A DNA stretch of 64,000 nt from the NCBI RefSeq assembly GCF_009907385.1, contig NZ_JAAATR010000011.1, positions 1-64,000 of the forward strand. The letters run 5' to 3'. Positions 19,084-28,498 of this stretch are shown one piece after another; position 1 is the first letter of the stretch, and each line of letters starts with the position of its first letter. Under the pieces are notes generated by a model that saw only the letters and a list, made by a program, of their open reading frames with translations, had not been told where the DNA came from and ran no database searches. Position numbers and translations under genes: made by a program. Origin of the DNA: Atlantibacter hermannii (GTDB lineage Bacteria; Pseudomonadota; Gammaproteobacteria; Enterobacterales; Enterobacteriaceae).

Positions 19084-20163
19084 TTAATCAAGATAGCGTA
19101 TCGCCATGCGCGGCGTTAAACGGGTAATAAGTTCGTAAGCACTCACTTTAGTCAGCGCAGCGATACGTTCGACGGGCAATCCTTCCCCCCACATCACTAC
19201 GCCGTCGCCGACCTGGTCCTGCGCATCAGGGCCGAGATCGACGCAAATCATATCCATCGCCACCCGCCCGACGATGGGCACTTCACGACCGTTCACCCGC
19301 ACAGGCGTACCGGACGGGGCGCTGCGCGGGTAGCCATCGCCGTAACCCAGCGCAATCACGCCCAGCCGGGTATCGCGCTCGCTGACCCAGGTACCGCCGT
19401 AGCCCACCGGCTCGCCCGCTTTATGCTCGCGCACGGCTATCAGGCTGGAGGTAAGCGTCATCACCGGTTTAAATCCGAAGTCTTCGCCCCAGGGTTTGTT
19501 ATCCAGCGGCGAGACGCCGTAAAGAATAATGCCCGGGCGCACCCACTCCAGATGGGATTGCGGCCACAGCAGGATGCCCCCCGACGCGCCAATCGAGCGC
19601 TGGCCCGGCTTTCCTTCAGTGAAATGGTTAAAGATGGCAAGCTGCTTTTCGGTCGCGCCGCATTCCGGTTCATCGGCGCGGGCGAAATGGCTGGCGATAT
19701 TCACCGGCTGACGCACGTTTTTACAGGCGCTAAGCCGGGCATAGAATGCCTCGGCATCTTCCGGCAGCACGCCCAGGCGATGCATTCCGGTATCCAGTTT
19801 CATCCAGACGGTGATGGGTTCATCCAGCGTCGCCTGTTCCAGCGCCGCCAGCTGCGCGTCATTATGCACCACAGTGTGGAAGCCTTCGCGGGAGATAGTC
19901 GGTAAATCGTCGGCATTGAAGAAGCCTTCCAGCAGCAGAACAGGCTGTTTAATGCCCCCTTCCCGCAAGCCCAGCGCTTCTTCCAGACGGGCAACGCCAA
20001 AAGCATCGGCGTCAGTTAGGGTGCGCGCGGTCTCCAGCAGACCGTGGCCATAGGCGTTTGCTTTCACAACCGCCACCATGCGACTGTCCGGAGCCAGTTC
20101 GCGCAGGCGTTGCAGGTTGTGTCGCAGAGCGCGGCGGTTAATCACTACGGTTGCCGCTTGCAT
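19084..20163 (-). CDS. alr: Alanine racemase Alr
   Basis: PLP enzyme interconverting L- and D-alanine, supplying D-Ala for peptidoglycan. The 359 residues equal the E. coli constitutive racemase. The PLP lysine is in [11 protein letters not shown] (Lys34) and the second catalytic base, Tyr255, in [10 protein letters not shown]. It is located between tyrB and dnaB as in E. coli; an ERIC repeat fills the gap upstream. Confidence 0.97.
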   Translation of the reverse strand: MQAATVVINRRALRHNLQRLRELAPDSRMVAVVKANAYGHGLLETARTLTDADAFGVARLEEALGLREGGIKQPVLLLEGFFNADDLPTISREGFHTVVHNDAQLAALEQATLDEPITVWMKLDTGMHRLGVLPEDAEAFYARLSACKNVRQPVNIASHFARADEPECGATEKQLAIFNHFTEGKPGQRSIGASGGILLWPQSHLEWVRPGIILYGVSPLDNKPWGEDFGFKPVMTLTSSLIAVREHKAGEPVGYGGTWVSERDTRLGVIALGYGDGYPRSAPSGTPVRVNGREVPIVGRVAMDMICVDLGPDAQDQVGDGVVMWGEGLPVERIAALTKVSAYELITRLTPRMAIRYLD

Positions 20164-20193
20164 GTCATTCCTTGCATTTAAGTGGATTTCATG

Positions 20194-20323
20194 GGGAATC
20201 CCCTAAATCATTCGCGTTGCAGGAAGGCGACGAGTGCGTGGATCCCCAGGAGCTTACATCAGTAAGCGACTGGGGTGAGCGCGCGAAGTCAACGCACCTG
20301 CGGCGTGAAGGATGACGGGGATT
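20194..20323. repeat. ERIC (intergenic repeat unit) element
   Basis: About 130 bp resembling the enterobacterial repetitive intergenic consensus. The diagnostic core CCCCAGGAGCTTACAT ... GTAAGCGACTGGGGTGAGCG at 20243-20281 is an imperfect palindrome, flanked by GTTGCAGGAAGGCG and the terminal GATGACGGGGAT. The element fills the gap between the alr start and the dnaB stop codon. Transcribed ERICs fold into long hairpins; an effect on the dnaB mRNA 3' end is an inference. Confidence 0.9.
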
Positions 20324-21729
20324 TATTCGTCGTCGTATTGGGGGCCCGCGTAATTATCAAACCGCGACCACTGCCCGTTAAACGTCAGACGCACCGTACC
20401 AATTGGTCCGTTACGCTGCTTACCAATAATGATTTCCGCGATCCCTTTCAGATCGCTGTTCTCGTGATACACCTCATCACGGTAGATAAACATAATTAAG
20501 TCGGCGTCCTGTTCGATGGAGCCGGATTCACGCAGGTCGGAGTTAACCGGGCGTTTATCGGCGCGCTGTTCCAGCGAGCGGTTAAGCTGGGAGAGCGCCA
20601 CGACCGGCACCTGCAACTCTTTCGCCAGCGCTTTCAGCGAGCGGGAGATTTCGGCAATTTCCAGGGTACGGTTGTCGGACAGCGACGGCACGCGCATCAG
20701 TTGCAGGTAGTCGATCATAATCAGGCTTAACCCGCCGTGCTCGCGGAAAATACGCCGCGCGCGGGAGCGCACTTCGGTCGGCGTCAGGCCGGAGGAGTCG
20801 TCAATATACATATTGCGCTTCTCAAGCAGGATGCCCATGGTGCCGGAAATCCGCGCCCAGTCCTCGTCATCCAGCTGGCCGGTACGGATGCGCGTCTGGT
20901 CCACGCGCGACAGCGATGCCAGCATACGCATCATAATCTGCTCGCCGGGCATCTCCAGGCTGAAAATCAGCACCGGTTTATCCTGTAACATCGCCGCGTT
21001 TTCGCACAGGTTCATGGCGAAGGTGGTTTTACCCATTGAAGGACGTGCCGCCACGATAATCAGGTCGGAACGCTGCAACCCGGCGGTTTTCTTGTTCAGA
21101 TCCTGATAGCCGGTATCTACCCCGGTCACGCCGTCATGCGGCTGCTGGTAGAGCGTTTCGATACGCGCCACCGTCGCCTCAAGGATCTGATCGATGCTTT
21201 TCGGGCCTTCGTCTTTATTGGCGCGGTTTTCGGCAATCTGGAACACCCGCGACTCCGCCAGGTCCAGCAGATCTTCGCTGCTGCGCCCTTGCGGATCGAA
21301 ACCGGCGTCGGCGATTTCATTGGCGACGGAGATCATGTCGCGCACTACCGCGCGTTCGCGCACGATGTCGGCGTAAGCGCTGATGTTCGCCGCGCTCGGC
21401 GTGTTTTTCGATAACTCCGCCAGATAGGCGAAGCCGCCGACGCTATCAAGCTGCCCCTGCTGCTCTAACGATTCGGACAGCGTAATCAGGTCGATGGGTT
21501 TGCCCATCTCCTGCAAACGGTGCATTTCGGTAAAGATATGGCGATGCGGGCGGGTATAGAAATCCTCTGCCACGACGCGTTCGGCCACGTCGTCCCAGCG
21601 TTCGTTATCCAGCATTAAACCACCCAACACCGACTGTTCCGCTTCAATCGAATGCGGGGGGATTTTCAACCCGGCGACTTGCGGATCGCGAGGCTCAGTA
21701 GGTTTGTTGAAGGGTTTATTTCCTGCCAT
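20323..21729 (-). CDS. dnaB: Replicative DNA helicase DnaB
   Basis: Hexameric 5'-3' helicase of the replication fork. The 468 residues include the N-terminal DnaG-interacting domain (about 25-130) and a RecA-like C-terminal domain with Walker A ARPSMGKTTFAMN, Walker B LIMIDYLQLM, and SDLRESGSIEQDAD. No intein is present. The stop codon touches the end of the ERIC element, so the 3' untranslated region is probably formed by that repeat. It is divergent from qorA. Confidence 0.98.
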   Translation of the reverse strand: MAGNKPFNKPTEPRDPQVAGLKIPPHSIEAEQSVLGGLMLDNERWDDVAERVVAEDFYTRPHRHIFTEMHRLQEMGKPIDLITLSESLEQQGQLDSVGGFAYLAELSKNTPSAANISAYADIVRERAVVRDMISVANEIADAGFDPQGRSSEDLLDLAESRVFQIAENRANKDEGPKSIDQILEATVARIETLYQQPHDGVTGVDTGYQDLNKKTAGLQRSDLIIVAARPSMGKTTFAMNLCENAAMLQDKPVLIFSLEMPGEQIMMRMLASLSRVDQTRIRTGQLDDEDWARISGTMGILLEKRNMYIDDSSGLTPTEVRSRARRIFREHGGLSLIMIDYLQLMRVPSLSDNRTLEIAEISRSLKALAKELQVPVVALSQLNRSLEQRADKRPVNSDLRESGSIEQDADLIMFIYRDEVYHENSDLKGIAEIIIGKQRNGPIGTVRLTFNGQWSRFDNYAGPQYDDE

Positions 21730-21857
21730 AGTGAATGGAGTTACCGAGTTAGATTAGGGGGACGGGCATTATATACCCTGTGTATCACGCGCAAAACAGA
21801 TATGCCGCCTGATTTCACGGGATACCCGCGCCCAAACGATATGACAGCGGAGGATAC

Positions 21858-22841
21858 ATGGCAATACGCATTGAGTTTCAAAAGCATGGCGGCCCCGACG
21901 TGCTCAAAGCGGTTGAGTTCACCCCTGGCGACCCGGCGGAAAATGAAGTCCAGGTCGAGAATAAAGCCATCGGCATTAATTATATCGATACCTATATCCG
22001 TAGCGGGTTGTATCCGCCGCCGGCGTTGCCCAGCGGGCTGGGAACCGAAGCCGCTGGCATAGTGAGTAAAGTCGGCAAAGGCGTCACTCATATCAAAGCG
22101 GGGGATCGGGTGGTGTACGCCCAGTCGTCCCTTGGGGCCTACAGCGACGTGCACAACGTGCCGGCGGATAAAGTCGCGCTACTGCCCGACGCCATCTCTT
22201 ATGAGCAGGCTGCCGCATCGTTCCTGAAGGGGCTGACGGTGTTCTATCTGCTGCGCAAAACCTATGAAATCAAACCGGACGAGCCGTTTCTGTTCCACGC
22301 GGCGGCGGGCGGCGTAGGGTTGATTGCCTGCCAGTGGGCTAAAGCACTGGGTTCAAAACTGATCGGCACCGTGGGTTCCGCGCAAAAAGCGGAACGCGCC
22401 AAACAGGCGGGCGCCTGGCAGGTCATTAACTATAAGGAAGAGAGCATCGTTGAGCGGGTACGCGAAATTACCGGCGGGAAAAAGGTGCGGGTGGTTTACG
22501 ACTCGGTGGGCAAAGAGACCTGGGAAGCCTCTCTGGATTGCTTACAGCGCCGCGGCCTGATGGTCAGCTTCGGCAACGCCTCCGGGCCGGTCACCGGCGT
22601 TAATCTCGGCATTCTCAATCAGAAAGGTTCGCTGTTTGTTACCCGACCTTCATTGAACGGCTACGTTACCAGCCGCGCTGAGCTGGAAGAAGCCAGCAAC
22701 GAGCTCTTCTCGCTGATCGCCAGCGGCGTGATTAAAGTGGATGTTGCGCCGGAGCAGCGCTTTGCGTTGAAGGATGCGCAAAAAGCCCATGAGACGCTGG
22801 AAAGCCGGGCAACCCAGGGTTCCAGCTTATTGATCCCTTAG
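21858..22841 (+). CDS. qorA: Quinone oxidoreductase QorA (zeta-crystallin family)
   Basis: NADPH-dependent medium-chain dehydrogenase/reductase acting on quinones and similar electrophiles; it lacks the zinc ligands of alcohol dehydrogenases. The 327 residues show GLGTEAAGIVSKVGKGV, the Rossmann motif HAAAGGVGLIACQWAKALG and a typical C-terminal segment ending SSLLIP. GGAGG precedes the ATG. It stands alone between dnaB (divergent) and a terminator. Confidence 0.96.
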   Translation: MAIRIEFQKHGGPDVLKAVEFTPGDPAENEVQVENKAIGINYIDTYIRSGLYPPPALPSGLGTEAAGIVSKVGKGVTHIKAGDRVVYAQSSLGAYSDVHNVPADKVALLPDAISYEQAAASFLKGLTVFYLLRKTYEIKPDEPFLFHAAAGGVGLIACQWAKALGSKLIGTVGSAQKAERAKQAGAWQVINYKEESIVERVREITGGKKVRVVYDSVGKETWEASLDCLQRRGLMVSFGNASGPVTGVNLGILNQKGSLFVTRPSLNGYVTSRAELEEASNELFSLIASGVIKVDVAPEQRFALKDAQKAHETLESRATQGSSLLIP

Positions 22842-22849
22842 AAAGAATT

Positions 22850-22881
22850 AGGGCTTCCCGCAGGAAGCCCTTTCTTTTTAT
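22850..22881 (+). terminator. Terminator of qorA
   Basis: AGGGCTTCC pairs with GGAAGCCCT around a CGCA-like loop, followed by TTCTTTTTAT, 9 nt after the qorA stop. Confidence 0.9.
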
Positions 22882-23018
22882 AGTTCGCGCCGTATGTAGG
22901 GTACAGCTGCGATGAATTCGTTAACCCGTGCATACTGACAGATTAACCCTTCAATGCCTACGCGGCCCCCCGAATAATTCCTCACGGGATCATCAGGTTG
23001 TGACCCATGCCGCAATAC

Positions 23019-23261
23019 TTAGTAACGCCAACGGTTGTTGCGCTGATAAAGCGGAAGCTTCGGCTGTTTTATCGTCCGTACCACCCAGACAATGGCGACC
23101 GCCAGCAATAACCAGGGCAGCACCTTAAAAATGATGGCGAATAAACCGCCAACAAACATTAACGCCGTCGCCACTGCCAGCGCCGCCAGGATACCGAGCA
23201 GCGACACGCCGGTCACCAGCAGCATCACAAAAAAACCTGACACGAACAAAATTTCCAGCAT
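23019..23261 (-). CDS. pspG: Phage shock protein PspG
   Basis: Small inner-membrane effector of the phage-shock response to envelope stress. The 80 residues match E. coli PspG in length and ending (LYQRNNRWRY). Two membrane helices are evident (about residues 4-26 and 30-58). The ATG at 23261 follows GGGAGAG and matches E. coli; the frame is open five codons further. A sigma-54 promoter 40-55 bp upstream fits the known PspF control of this gene. Confidence 0.94.
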   Translation of the reverse strand: MLEILFVSGFFVMLLVTGVSLLGILAALAVATALMFVGGLFAIIFKVLPWLLLAVAIVWVVRTIKQPKLPLYQRNNRWRY

Positions 23262-23301
23262 GGCTTTCTCTCCCAATAAAATACGTTCCTGAGAGAGTGG
23301 T

Positions 23302-23317
23302 TACAAAAAACATGCCA
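23302..23317 (-). promoter_or_regulatory. Sigma-54 promoter of pspG
   Basis: TGGCATGTTTTTTGTA on the minus strand keeps the GG at -24 and a G at -13 with the correct spacing of the consensus TGGCACG-N4-TTGCA. In E. coli pspG is sigma-54/PspF dependent. The PspF enhancer was not identified. Confidence 0.85.
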
Positions 23318-23332
23318 GAATTAACGCTTTGA

Positions 23333-23370
23333 TTTTAAAAAGCAACGCCCCGTCGCGATGGACGAGGCGT
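23333..23370 (-). terminator. Terminator of dusA
   Basis: ACGCCTCGTC pairs imperfectly with GACGGGGCGT and is followed on the minus strand by TTGCTTTTTAAAA, about 30 nt after the dusA stop. Confidence 0.65.
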
Positions 23371-23397
23371 AGCGAATTTGACCATTTTTTAGCGAAT

Positions 23398-24396
23398 TTA
23401 TTGCGGGTTAGCGACTTTCTGCAATGCGCGCTCCAGCACCTCGATGTCTGCCCCGGCCTTATGAGCGTTTTCGCTTAAATAGCGACGCCACTGGCGCGCG
23501 CCGGGCACGCCCTGGAACAGCCCGAGCATATGACGGGTGATGTGGCCAAGATACGCGCCCTGACTCAGTTCGCGTTCAATATAGGGATACATGGCGCGCA
23601 CTACCGCAACCGGATCGGGTAATACGCTATCAACGCCAAAAATGTCCTTATCTACCGCCGCCAGCATTCCCGGATTTTGATACGCCTCCCGCCCAACCAT
23701 CACGCCATCCATATGTTCCAGATGCGCTTTCGCCTGCTCCAGTGAAGTGATACCGCCGTTGATCGACATCGTCAGATGCGGGAAGTCACGCTTCAGTTGA
23801 TACACGCGCGGATAATCGAGCGGCGGGATTTCGCGGTTTTCCTTTGGGCTCAGGCCGGAAAGCCAGGCTTTACGGGCATGGATGATAAACATCTCGCACT
23901 CGCCTTTGCCTGACACGGTGTTGATAAAATCACACAGGAATTCATAGCTGTCCTGATCATCTATGCCGATGCGAGTTTTTACGGTGACAGGAATAGCGAC
24001 CACATCGCGCATCGCTTTAATGCAGTCCGCCACCAGTTGCGCATTACCCATCAGGCACGCGCCGAACATGCCGTTCTGTACGCGGTCAGACGGGCAACCG
24101 ACGTTAAGGTTGATCTCATCGTAACCGCGCGCTTCAGCCAGTTTTGCACACTGCGCAAGGGCTGCCGGATCGCTGCCGCCGAGCTGCAGCGCCACCGGAT
24201 GCTCTTCCTCGCTGTATGCCAGGTAGTCGCCTTTGCCGTGGATAATCGCCCCGGTGGTCACCATTTCGGTATACAGCAGCGTATGGCGCGACAGCAGGCG
24301 TAAGAAATAACGGCAGTGCCTGTCGGTCCAGTCGAGCATCGGCGCGATGGAAAAGCGGTGAGCGGCAAAAGCGGTGGATTGAGATTCTGGCAGCAT
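23398..24396 (-). CDS. dusA: tRNA-dihydrouridine(20/20a) synthase DusA
   Basis: FMN-dependent enzyme reducing uridine to dihydrouridine at positions 20/20a of tRNA D-loops. The 332 residues match E. coli Dus[24 protein letters not shown], the catalytic Cys in [21 protein letters not shown] and SINGGI. The ATG at 24396 is the first ATG in frame; a TTG two codons earlier is possible and neither has a good ribosome site. The first ~15 residues differ from E. coli, so the start is uncertain. Confidence 0.95.
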   Translation of the reverse strand: MLPESQSTAFAAHRFSIAPMLDWTDRHCRYFLRLLSRHTLLYTEMVTTGAIIHGKGDYLAYSEEEHPVALQLGGSDPAALAQCAKLAEARGYDEINLNVGCPSDRVQNGMFGACLMGNAQLVADCIKAMRDVVAIPVTVKTRIGIDDQDSYEFLCDFINTVSGKGECEMFIIHARKAWLSGLSPKENREIPPLDYPRVYQLKRDFPHLTMSINGGITSLEQAKAHLEHMDGVMVGREAYQNPGMLAAVDKDIFGVDSVLPDPVAVVRAMYPYIERELSQGAYLGHITRHMLGLFQGVPGARQWRRYLSENAHKAGADIEVLERALQKVANPQ

Positions 24397-24488
24397 AGTC
24401 AAACGATGGCGTATCAGGTTAAAAAAGGGGCGACACTATACCACACTCTGGAAAAATGGGCGGAACGACGCCACTCCGCCCTGTGATT

Positions 24489-25742
24489 TTAGAATGTCAC
24501 CTTAAGTTGCGCCCCTGCGCCCCAGGTCTCTTTCTCGCCGACAATGCCGGTTAAATCGATATGTACCCGATTGAATGGCGAGAAGCCCAGACCCGCGGTA
24601 AAGACGTCATTGTCGTTGCCTTTGATATCCGCGCGATAACCGGCGCGCACCGCCAGCCAGGAGAGCGGCCGCACTTCCGCGCCCACGCCAGCGTACTGAC
24701 TGTTTTCCTCGCTTTTGAATCCTTTGGTTTCAGTGAGATCGCCGTCAGCGGTTAAGGTGACTCTCTCTGTGTTCCAGGCGACGCCTGCCGTGACCAACGG
24801 TGCTATCTGGTAAGTATCGCGATAACCGTTAACCACTTTCGTATCGATATTACGGGAAACGAGATTTTGGCCGCTTAAACCCACGGTAAAGTTTTCGCCG
24901 AAGTCGGCGGCTAAACCGGCGTCGATGTTAAAACCTGTGTCATCAGTACGGTAACGGCTGTTATTCCAGTCGCTGCTTTCATAAGCGTAGATCGGCACGC
25001 TGTAGTTATACAGCCAGGTTTTTTGCAGTTTTGGCGTAACGCCAAACGATACCGGCACGTCGCCGATTTCAAACTGTTTGGCAAAGGCGACGCCGTAATC
25101 CGAGACAATCGCCGCACGCCCAAATCCGGTGGAATTGAGATTGTCGGTAATGCGATCGGTACCGTTAATAATGGCGTCTGTCGCCACCGCTGCGGCCCGT
25201 AAATCGCTGCCCTCAATACCACGCAGGTAGGAGATATCGTCAGGATCTATCCAGGAGCTCACCCTTGCATGGGCATACCCCTTAGCCATAAAGGCCACTG
25301 ACAACACATCGTTGGGAATACTGACGGCAAAGCCCACGCCAGCACGCGCGGTGGCGACTTTTCCCTTCAGATCTTCCAGTTGGTTCGCCAGTTCGCCAGC
25401 AGCATTCTGGAATTCCTGAAGTGACTGGTTAATGTTCAGCAGGTCTTCCGGGCCAAAATCATCAATAACATCCTGGTAGTAATTAATGCGATCGCTGATG
25501 TCATCTATCTGATCCTGAAGATTATCTTTATCGCTGATTTGCGCCCCCACCGAGGGGAAAATAACGGTGACGTCATCTTCAGGTTTTGCCTTTGCCAGTA
25601 ACGCCGGGTTGATTAACACGCCACTGCCATAATGCGCTGAGGCGACCCCCGTTCCCCCCATCGCGTCACCACGCGCTTCCGTCCAGGTATTGGCCGCACT
25701 GGCCTCATTTGCCACCAGCAGCGAAACCGCTGCAGTCACCAT
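24489..25742 (-). CDS. TraF-like outer-membrane beta-barrel protein, possibly damaged start
   Basis: Member of the family annotated 'conjugal transfer protein TraF' (FadL-like barrels, PF13729 type), though no conjugation genes are near. The mature part starts ANTWTEARGDAMGGTGVAS, a typical N-terminal hatch, includes a heptad-like helical insert (about residues 70-130) and ends in a barrel with terminal Phe (QLKVTF). At ATG 25742 the signal peptide would lack its basic N-terminus (MVTAAVSLLVANEASAA). In the same frame upstream, GTG-AAA-AAA-ATA at 25763-25752 would supply MKKI, but TAA at 25749-25751 separates it. There is no clear ribosome site before 25742. It may be a pseudogene or poorly exported. 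It replaces yjbL/yjbM of E. coli. Confidence 0.75.
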   Translation of the reverse strand: MVTAAVSLLVANEASAANTWTEARGDAMGGTGVASAHYGSGVLINPALLAKAKPEDDVTVIFPSVGAQISDKDNLQDQIDDISDRINYYQDVIDDFGPEDLLNINQSLQEFQNAAGELANQLEDLKGKVATARAGVGFAVSIPNDVLSVAFMAKGYAHARVSSWIDPDDISYLRGIEGSDLRAAAVATDAIINGTDRITDNLNSTGFGRAAIVSDYGVAFAKQFEIGDVPVSFGVTPKLQKTWLYNYSVPIYAYESSDWNNSRYRTDDTGFNIDAGLAADFGENFTVGLSGQNLVSRNIDTKVVNGYRDTYQIAPLVTAGVAWNTERVTLTADGDLTETKGFKSEENSQYAGVGAEVRPLSWLAVRAGYRADIKGNDNDVFTAGLGFSPFNRVHIDLTGIVGEKETWGAGAQLKVTF

Positions 25743-26058
25743 CGATACTTATATTTTTTTCACAGTAGTCCGTCTCGTCATAGGTTGCATAACAGATGCT
25801 GTGTCCCTGCACAGCGGAGAACGATTGCTGCGTATAACTCGATGAGAAACAGGCCTTTTGGCCCATGAAGCGTGATGCCGCCTTCTGGCGGCTCCTGTTT
25901 ATTATTTGTGAGACCTAATACTTATAGATGATATTTATGCTTAGCGAGCTAATATCATTCAAATGGATTAAAACCGCATTCAACAGGTGCCAGCAAGCAG
26001 TCGGCGTTTTGAGCGGTTCGTGATAAAATAGCCGTTTTACGAGCCTCTGGGGATGCTG
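25743..26058. other. Divergent promoter region with a predicted three-way RNA junction
   Basis: About 315 bp between the TraF-like gene and zur. At 25850-25900 an outer stem AAACAGG/CCTGTTT encloses two hairpins, GGCC-TTTT-GGCC and GCCGCC-TTCT-GGCGGC, and is followed by TTATTATTT. It could terminate or regulate a plus-strand transcript; no such transcript is known to me. Confidence 0.4.
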
Positions 26059-26574
26059 ATGGAAACGACGACGTCACAACATATGCTTGCCCTGGCGGAA
26101 AACCTCTGCCAGCAACGAAACGTACGCCTGACGCCGCAGCGCCTCGAAGTGTTGCGTTTAATGACTCTACAAAAAGGCGCCATCAGCGCTTATGACTTGT
26201 TGGATTTGCTGCGCGAAACCGAGCCACAGGCTAAACCGCCAACGGTATACCGGGCGCTGGATTTCCTGCTGGAGCAAGGATTTGTCCATAAGGTTGAATC
26301 CACCAACAGCTATGTGCTGTGTCATTTATTTGATCAGCCGACGCATACCTCAGCGATGTTCATTTGCGACCGCTGCGGCGTGGTGAAAGAGCAGAGCGCG
26401 CAGGGCGTAGAAACGATTATGGATGCGCTCGCCGCAGAAATGGGCTTTACGCTACGCCATAACGTGATTGAAGCGCACGGATTGTGCTCAGGCTGCAAAG
26501 AGATAGAAGCGTGCCGTCATCCGGAACATTGCGGGCACGATCATTCTGTTCAGGTTAAAAAGCGTGGGAAGTAA
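26059..26574 (+). CDS. zur: Zinc uptake regulator Zur
   Basis: Fur-family repressor that, with zinc, shuts off znuABC and zinc-sparing genes. The 171 residues match E. coli Zur: winged helix (RNVRLTPQRLEVLRLM, KPPTVYRALDFLLEQGFVHK), structural zinc Cys pairs CDRCG and CSGCK, and a His-rich C-terminus (HPEHCGHDH). The second of two nearby ATGs (26059) is preferred: it matches E. coli and lies at better distance from TGGGG. Confidence 0.96.
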   Translation: METTTSQHMLALAENLCQQRNVRLTPQRLEVLRLMTLQKGAISAYDLLDLLRETEPQAKPPTVYRALDFLLEQGFVHKVESTNSYVLCHLFDQPTHTSAMFICDRCGVVKEQSAQGVETIMDALAAEMGFTLRHNVIEAHGLCSGCKEIEACRHPEHCGHDHSVQVKKRGK

Positions 26575-26644
26575 GCGGTAAACGGTACGTCCTTGTACCT
26601 GGGCAGGGTAGCCATGAGGGTGACTGACCTGAGAAACGTCAGGA

Positions 26645-26854
26645 TTACCAGCGGTAATCGTTACGGGTTTCCCAGTCTTTCACTTCGTTCTCTGCCTGAT
26701 CTTTCTCGTATCCATAGCGTTCCTGGATTTTCCCTACGAGCTGATCGCGTTTACCTTCGATAACGGTCATATCGTCGTCAGTGAGTTTACCCCACTGCTC
26801 TTTCATTTTACCTTTGAACTGTTTCCAGTTACCGCCGACTTCGTCTTTATTCAT
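26645..26854 (-). CDS. yjbJ: CsbD family stress protein YjbJ
   Basis: Small, hydrophilic, general-stress protein of the CsbD family; abundant in stationary phase in E. coli, function unknown. The 69 residues have the hallmark WKQFKGKMKEQWGKLTDDD and end WETRNDYRW. It is convergent with zur, 70 bp away. Confidence 0.95.
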   Translation of the reverse strand: MNKDEVGGNWKQFKGKMKEQWGKLTDDDMTVIEGKRDQLVGKIQERYGYEKDQAENEVKDWETRNDYRW

Positions 26855-27077
26855 GATGTAGTCCTCATCGTTCGGTTATAAACGCTAAATGTTTATCGTC
26901 CGTGTTTAACAGTTATTATCTGCTGGACGTGATAATGAGTTTAGTCGACCATTCCGACTCGTTTGGTATATTCAGAATCTTTAACCAGGCGCGAGAGTGA
27001 AAAACGGTCAGCGGTGATATAAATATTTTATATATCAGAGTGATAAACATTAATTAAATCAGGGTCAGTAGATGTAA

Positions 27078-28412
27078 CTAACCATGACCCGGCTCGTTGA
27101 ACCAGCTATTACGCTGCCAGTGACGGCGCCAGATCAGCCATAGCGACAGGCCGCGCAGCGCCAGGAATACCGCTACCGCCAGCCACAGCCCGTGATTCCC
27201 CAGCCAGGGTAAAGAAATTAACGTTACGCCAAAACCCAGCGCTGCCACGGCCATGCTGTTACGCATTTCTGCGCCCCGGGTGGCACCGATAAACATACCG
27301 TCCAGCAGATAGCACCACACGCCGACCAGCGGCAGCACTACCTGCCAGGCCAGATAGCGATCGGCCTGCTGCTGCAGAACCGGCAACGAGGTGAGCAGCG
27401 CAACAATGTGCTCGCCCCACAGCGCATAAAGCGCGGCGAACATCAACGCGACCAGCCCCGCCTGGCGGCAGGCAGCATGCCAGACCTTAATAAGCTGGTT
27501 GCTGTTGCCTGCGCCATAGGCCTGCCCGGAATGGGCCTCCACCGCATAGGCAAAACCGTCCAGCGCATAGGCCGTAAAGGTCAGTAGGGTCATCAATACG
27601 GCATTCACCGCCACAATATCGCTGCCCATCCGCGCCCCTAAAATCGTGACGCTGGCGAAGCAGATTTGCAGCAGCAGCGAGCGCAGCATGATGTCGCGAT
27701 TTAACGCCAGTAATCGCCAGATATCGCCACGCCAGGCGGAGAGCAGCATCGTCGGGTCAACGCCCCGCAGTTTCATCACGTGCCAGACCATCATCAGCCC
27801 GACGAATAACGTGATGTATTCCGCCACCAGGGTCGCGAGCGCCGCGCCCTGCACGTTCATATCCAGCCCTACCACCAGCCACAAATCGAGCGCGATATTC
27901 AGCACATTGCCGACGATCAGCAGGATCACCGGGGCTCGCGCGTACTGCACGCCCAGCAGCCAGCCTAACAGCACCAGATTTGCCAGCGTCGCTGGCGCGC
28001 TTAGCCAGCGGATTTCAAGAAAACGCCGCGCCTGACGTAAAACCTCTTCGCTACCGCCGACAATATGCAGCGCCAGATCGATAAGCGGCGTGCGCAGCAG
28101 CATAATGGCAGCCCCCGCCAGCAACGCCAGCAGCAGCGGCTGCACCAGCGCACGCGCCATTGCCTGGGGGTTTTTTGCGCCAAATGCCTGGGCAGTTAAC
28201 CCGGTGGTGCTCATGCGTAAAAACAGCAGCAGCATAAACAGGAAGCTGGTCGCGGTCGCGCCAATGGCGACGCCAGCTAAATAAACGGGGCTATCGAGAT
28301 GGCCGATAACGGCGGTATCCACCAGGCCCAGCAGCGGCACGGTGATATTGGAGAAGATCATTGGCAGCGCCAGGCGCCACAATGCTTTATCAGCAGACGT
28401 GAAAAATGGCAT
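27078..28412 (-). CDS. dinF: MATE family efflux protein DinF
   Basis: Inner-membrane transporter of the MATE family, SOS-induced and linked to oxidative-stress protection. The 444 residues comprise about 12 membrane helices; LALPMIFSNITVPLLGLVDT and GLTAQAFGAKN are family landmarks. It follows lexA on the same strand with 86 bp between, including a hairpin, so it is transcribed by read-through from the LexA-controlled promoter as in E. coli. Confidence 0.95.
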   Translation of the reverse strand: MPFFTSADKALWRLALPMIFSNITVPLLGLVDTAVIGHLDSPVYLAGVAIGATATSFLFMLLLFLRMSTTGLTAQAFGAKNPQAMARALVQPLLLALLAGAAIMLLRTPLIDLALHIVGGSEEVLRQARRFLEIRWLSAPATLANLVLLGWLLGVQYARAPVILLIVGNVLNIALDLWLVVGLDMNVQGAALATLVAEYITLFVGLMMVWHVMKLRGVDPTMLLSAWRGDIWRLLALNRDIMLRSLLLQICFASVTILGARMGSDIVAVNAVLMTLLTFTAYALDGFAYAVEAHSGQAYGAGNSNQLIKVWHAACRQAGLVALMFAALYALWGEHIVALLTSLPVLQQQADRYLAWQVVLPLVGVWCYLLDGMFIGATRGAEMRNSMAVAALGFGVTLISLPWLGNHGLWLAVAVFLALRGLSLWLIWRRHWQRNSWFNEPGHG

Positions 28413-28447
28413 GACGCAATCCGTAGCGGTAACGTGTATCTGTAAAA

Positions 28448-28480
28448 AGCAAAAAGCCGTAACGCGGCGCGCTACGGCTT
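28448..28480 (-). terminator. Partial terminator between lexA and dinF
   Basis: AAGCCGTA-GCGC pairs with GCG-TACGGCTT, then CTTTTTGCTTTTTA on the minus strand. Placed between cotranscribed genes, it probably lets only part of the transcription reach dinF. Confidence 0.7.
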
Positions 28481-28498
28481 CAAATCAGGCAAAAGGAC

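Noticed and set aside
24489-25742. Evidence of a conjugative element from the TraF name
   Set aside because: The family is a chromosomal barrel protein; no tra, mob or integrase genes are near.
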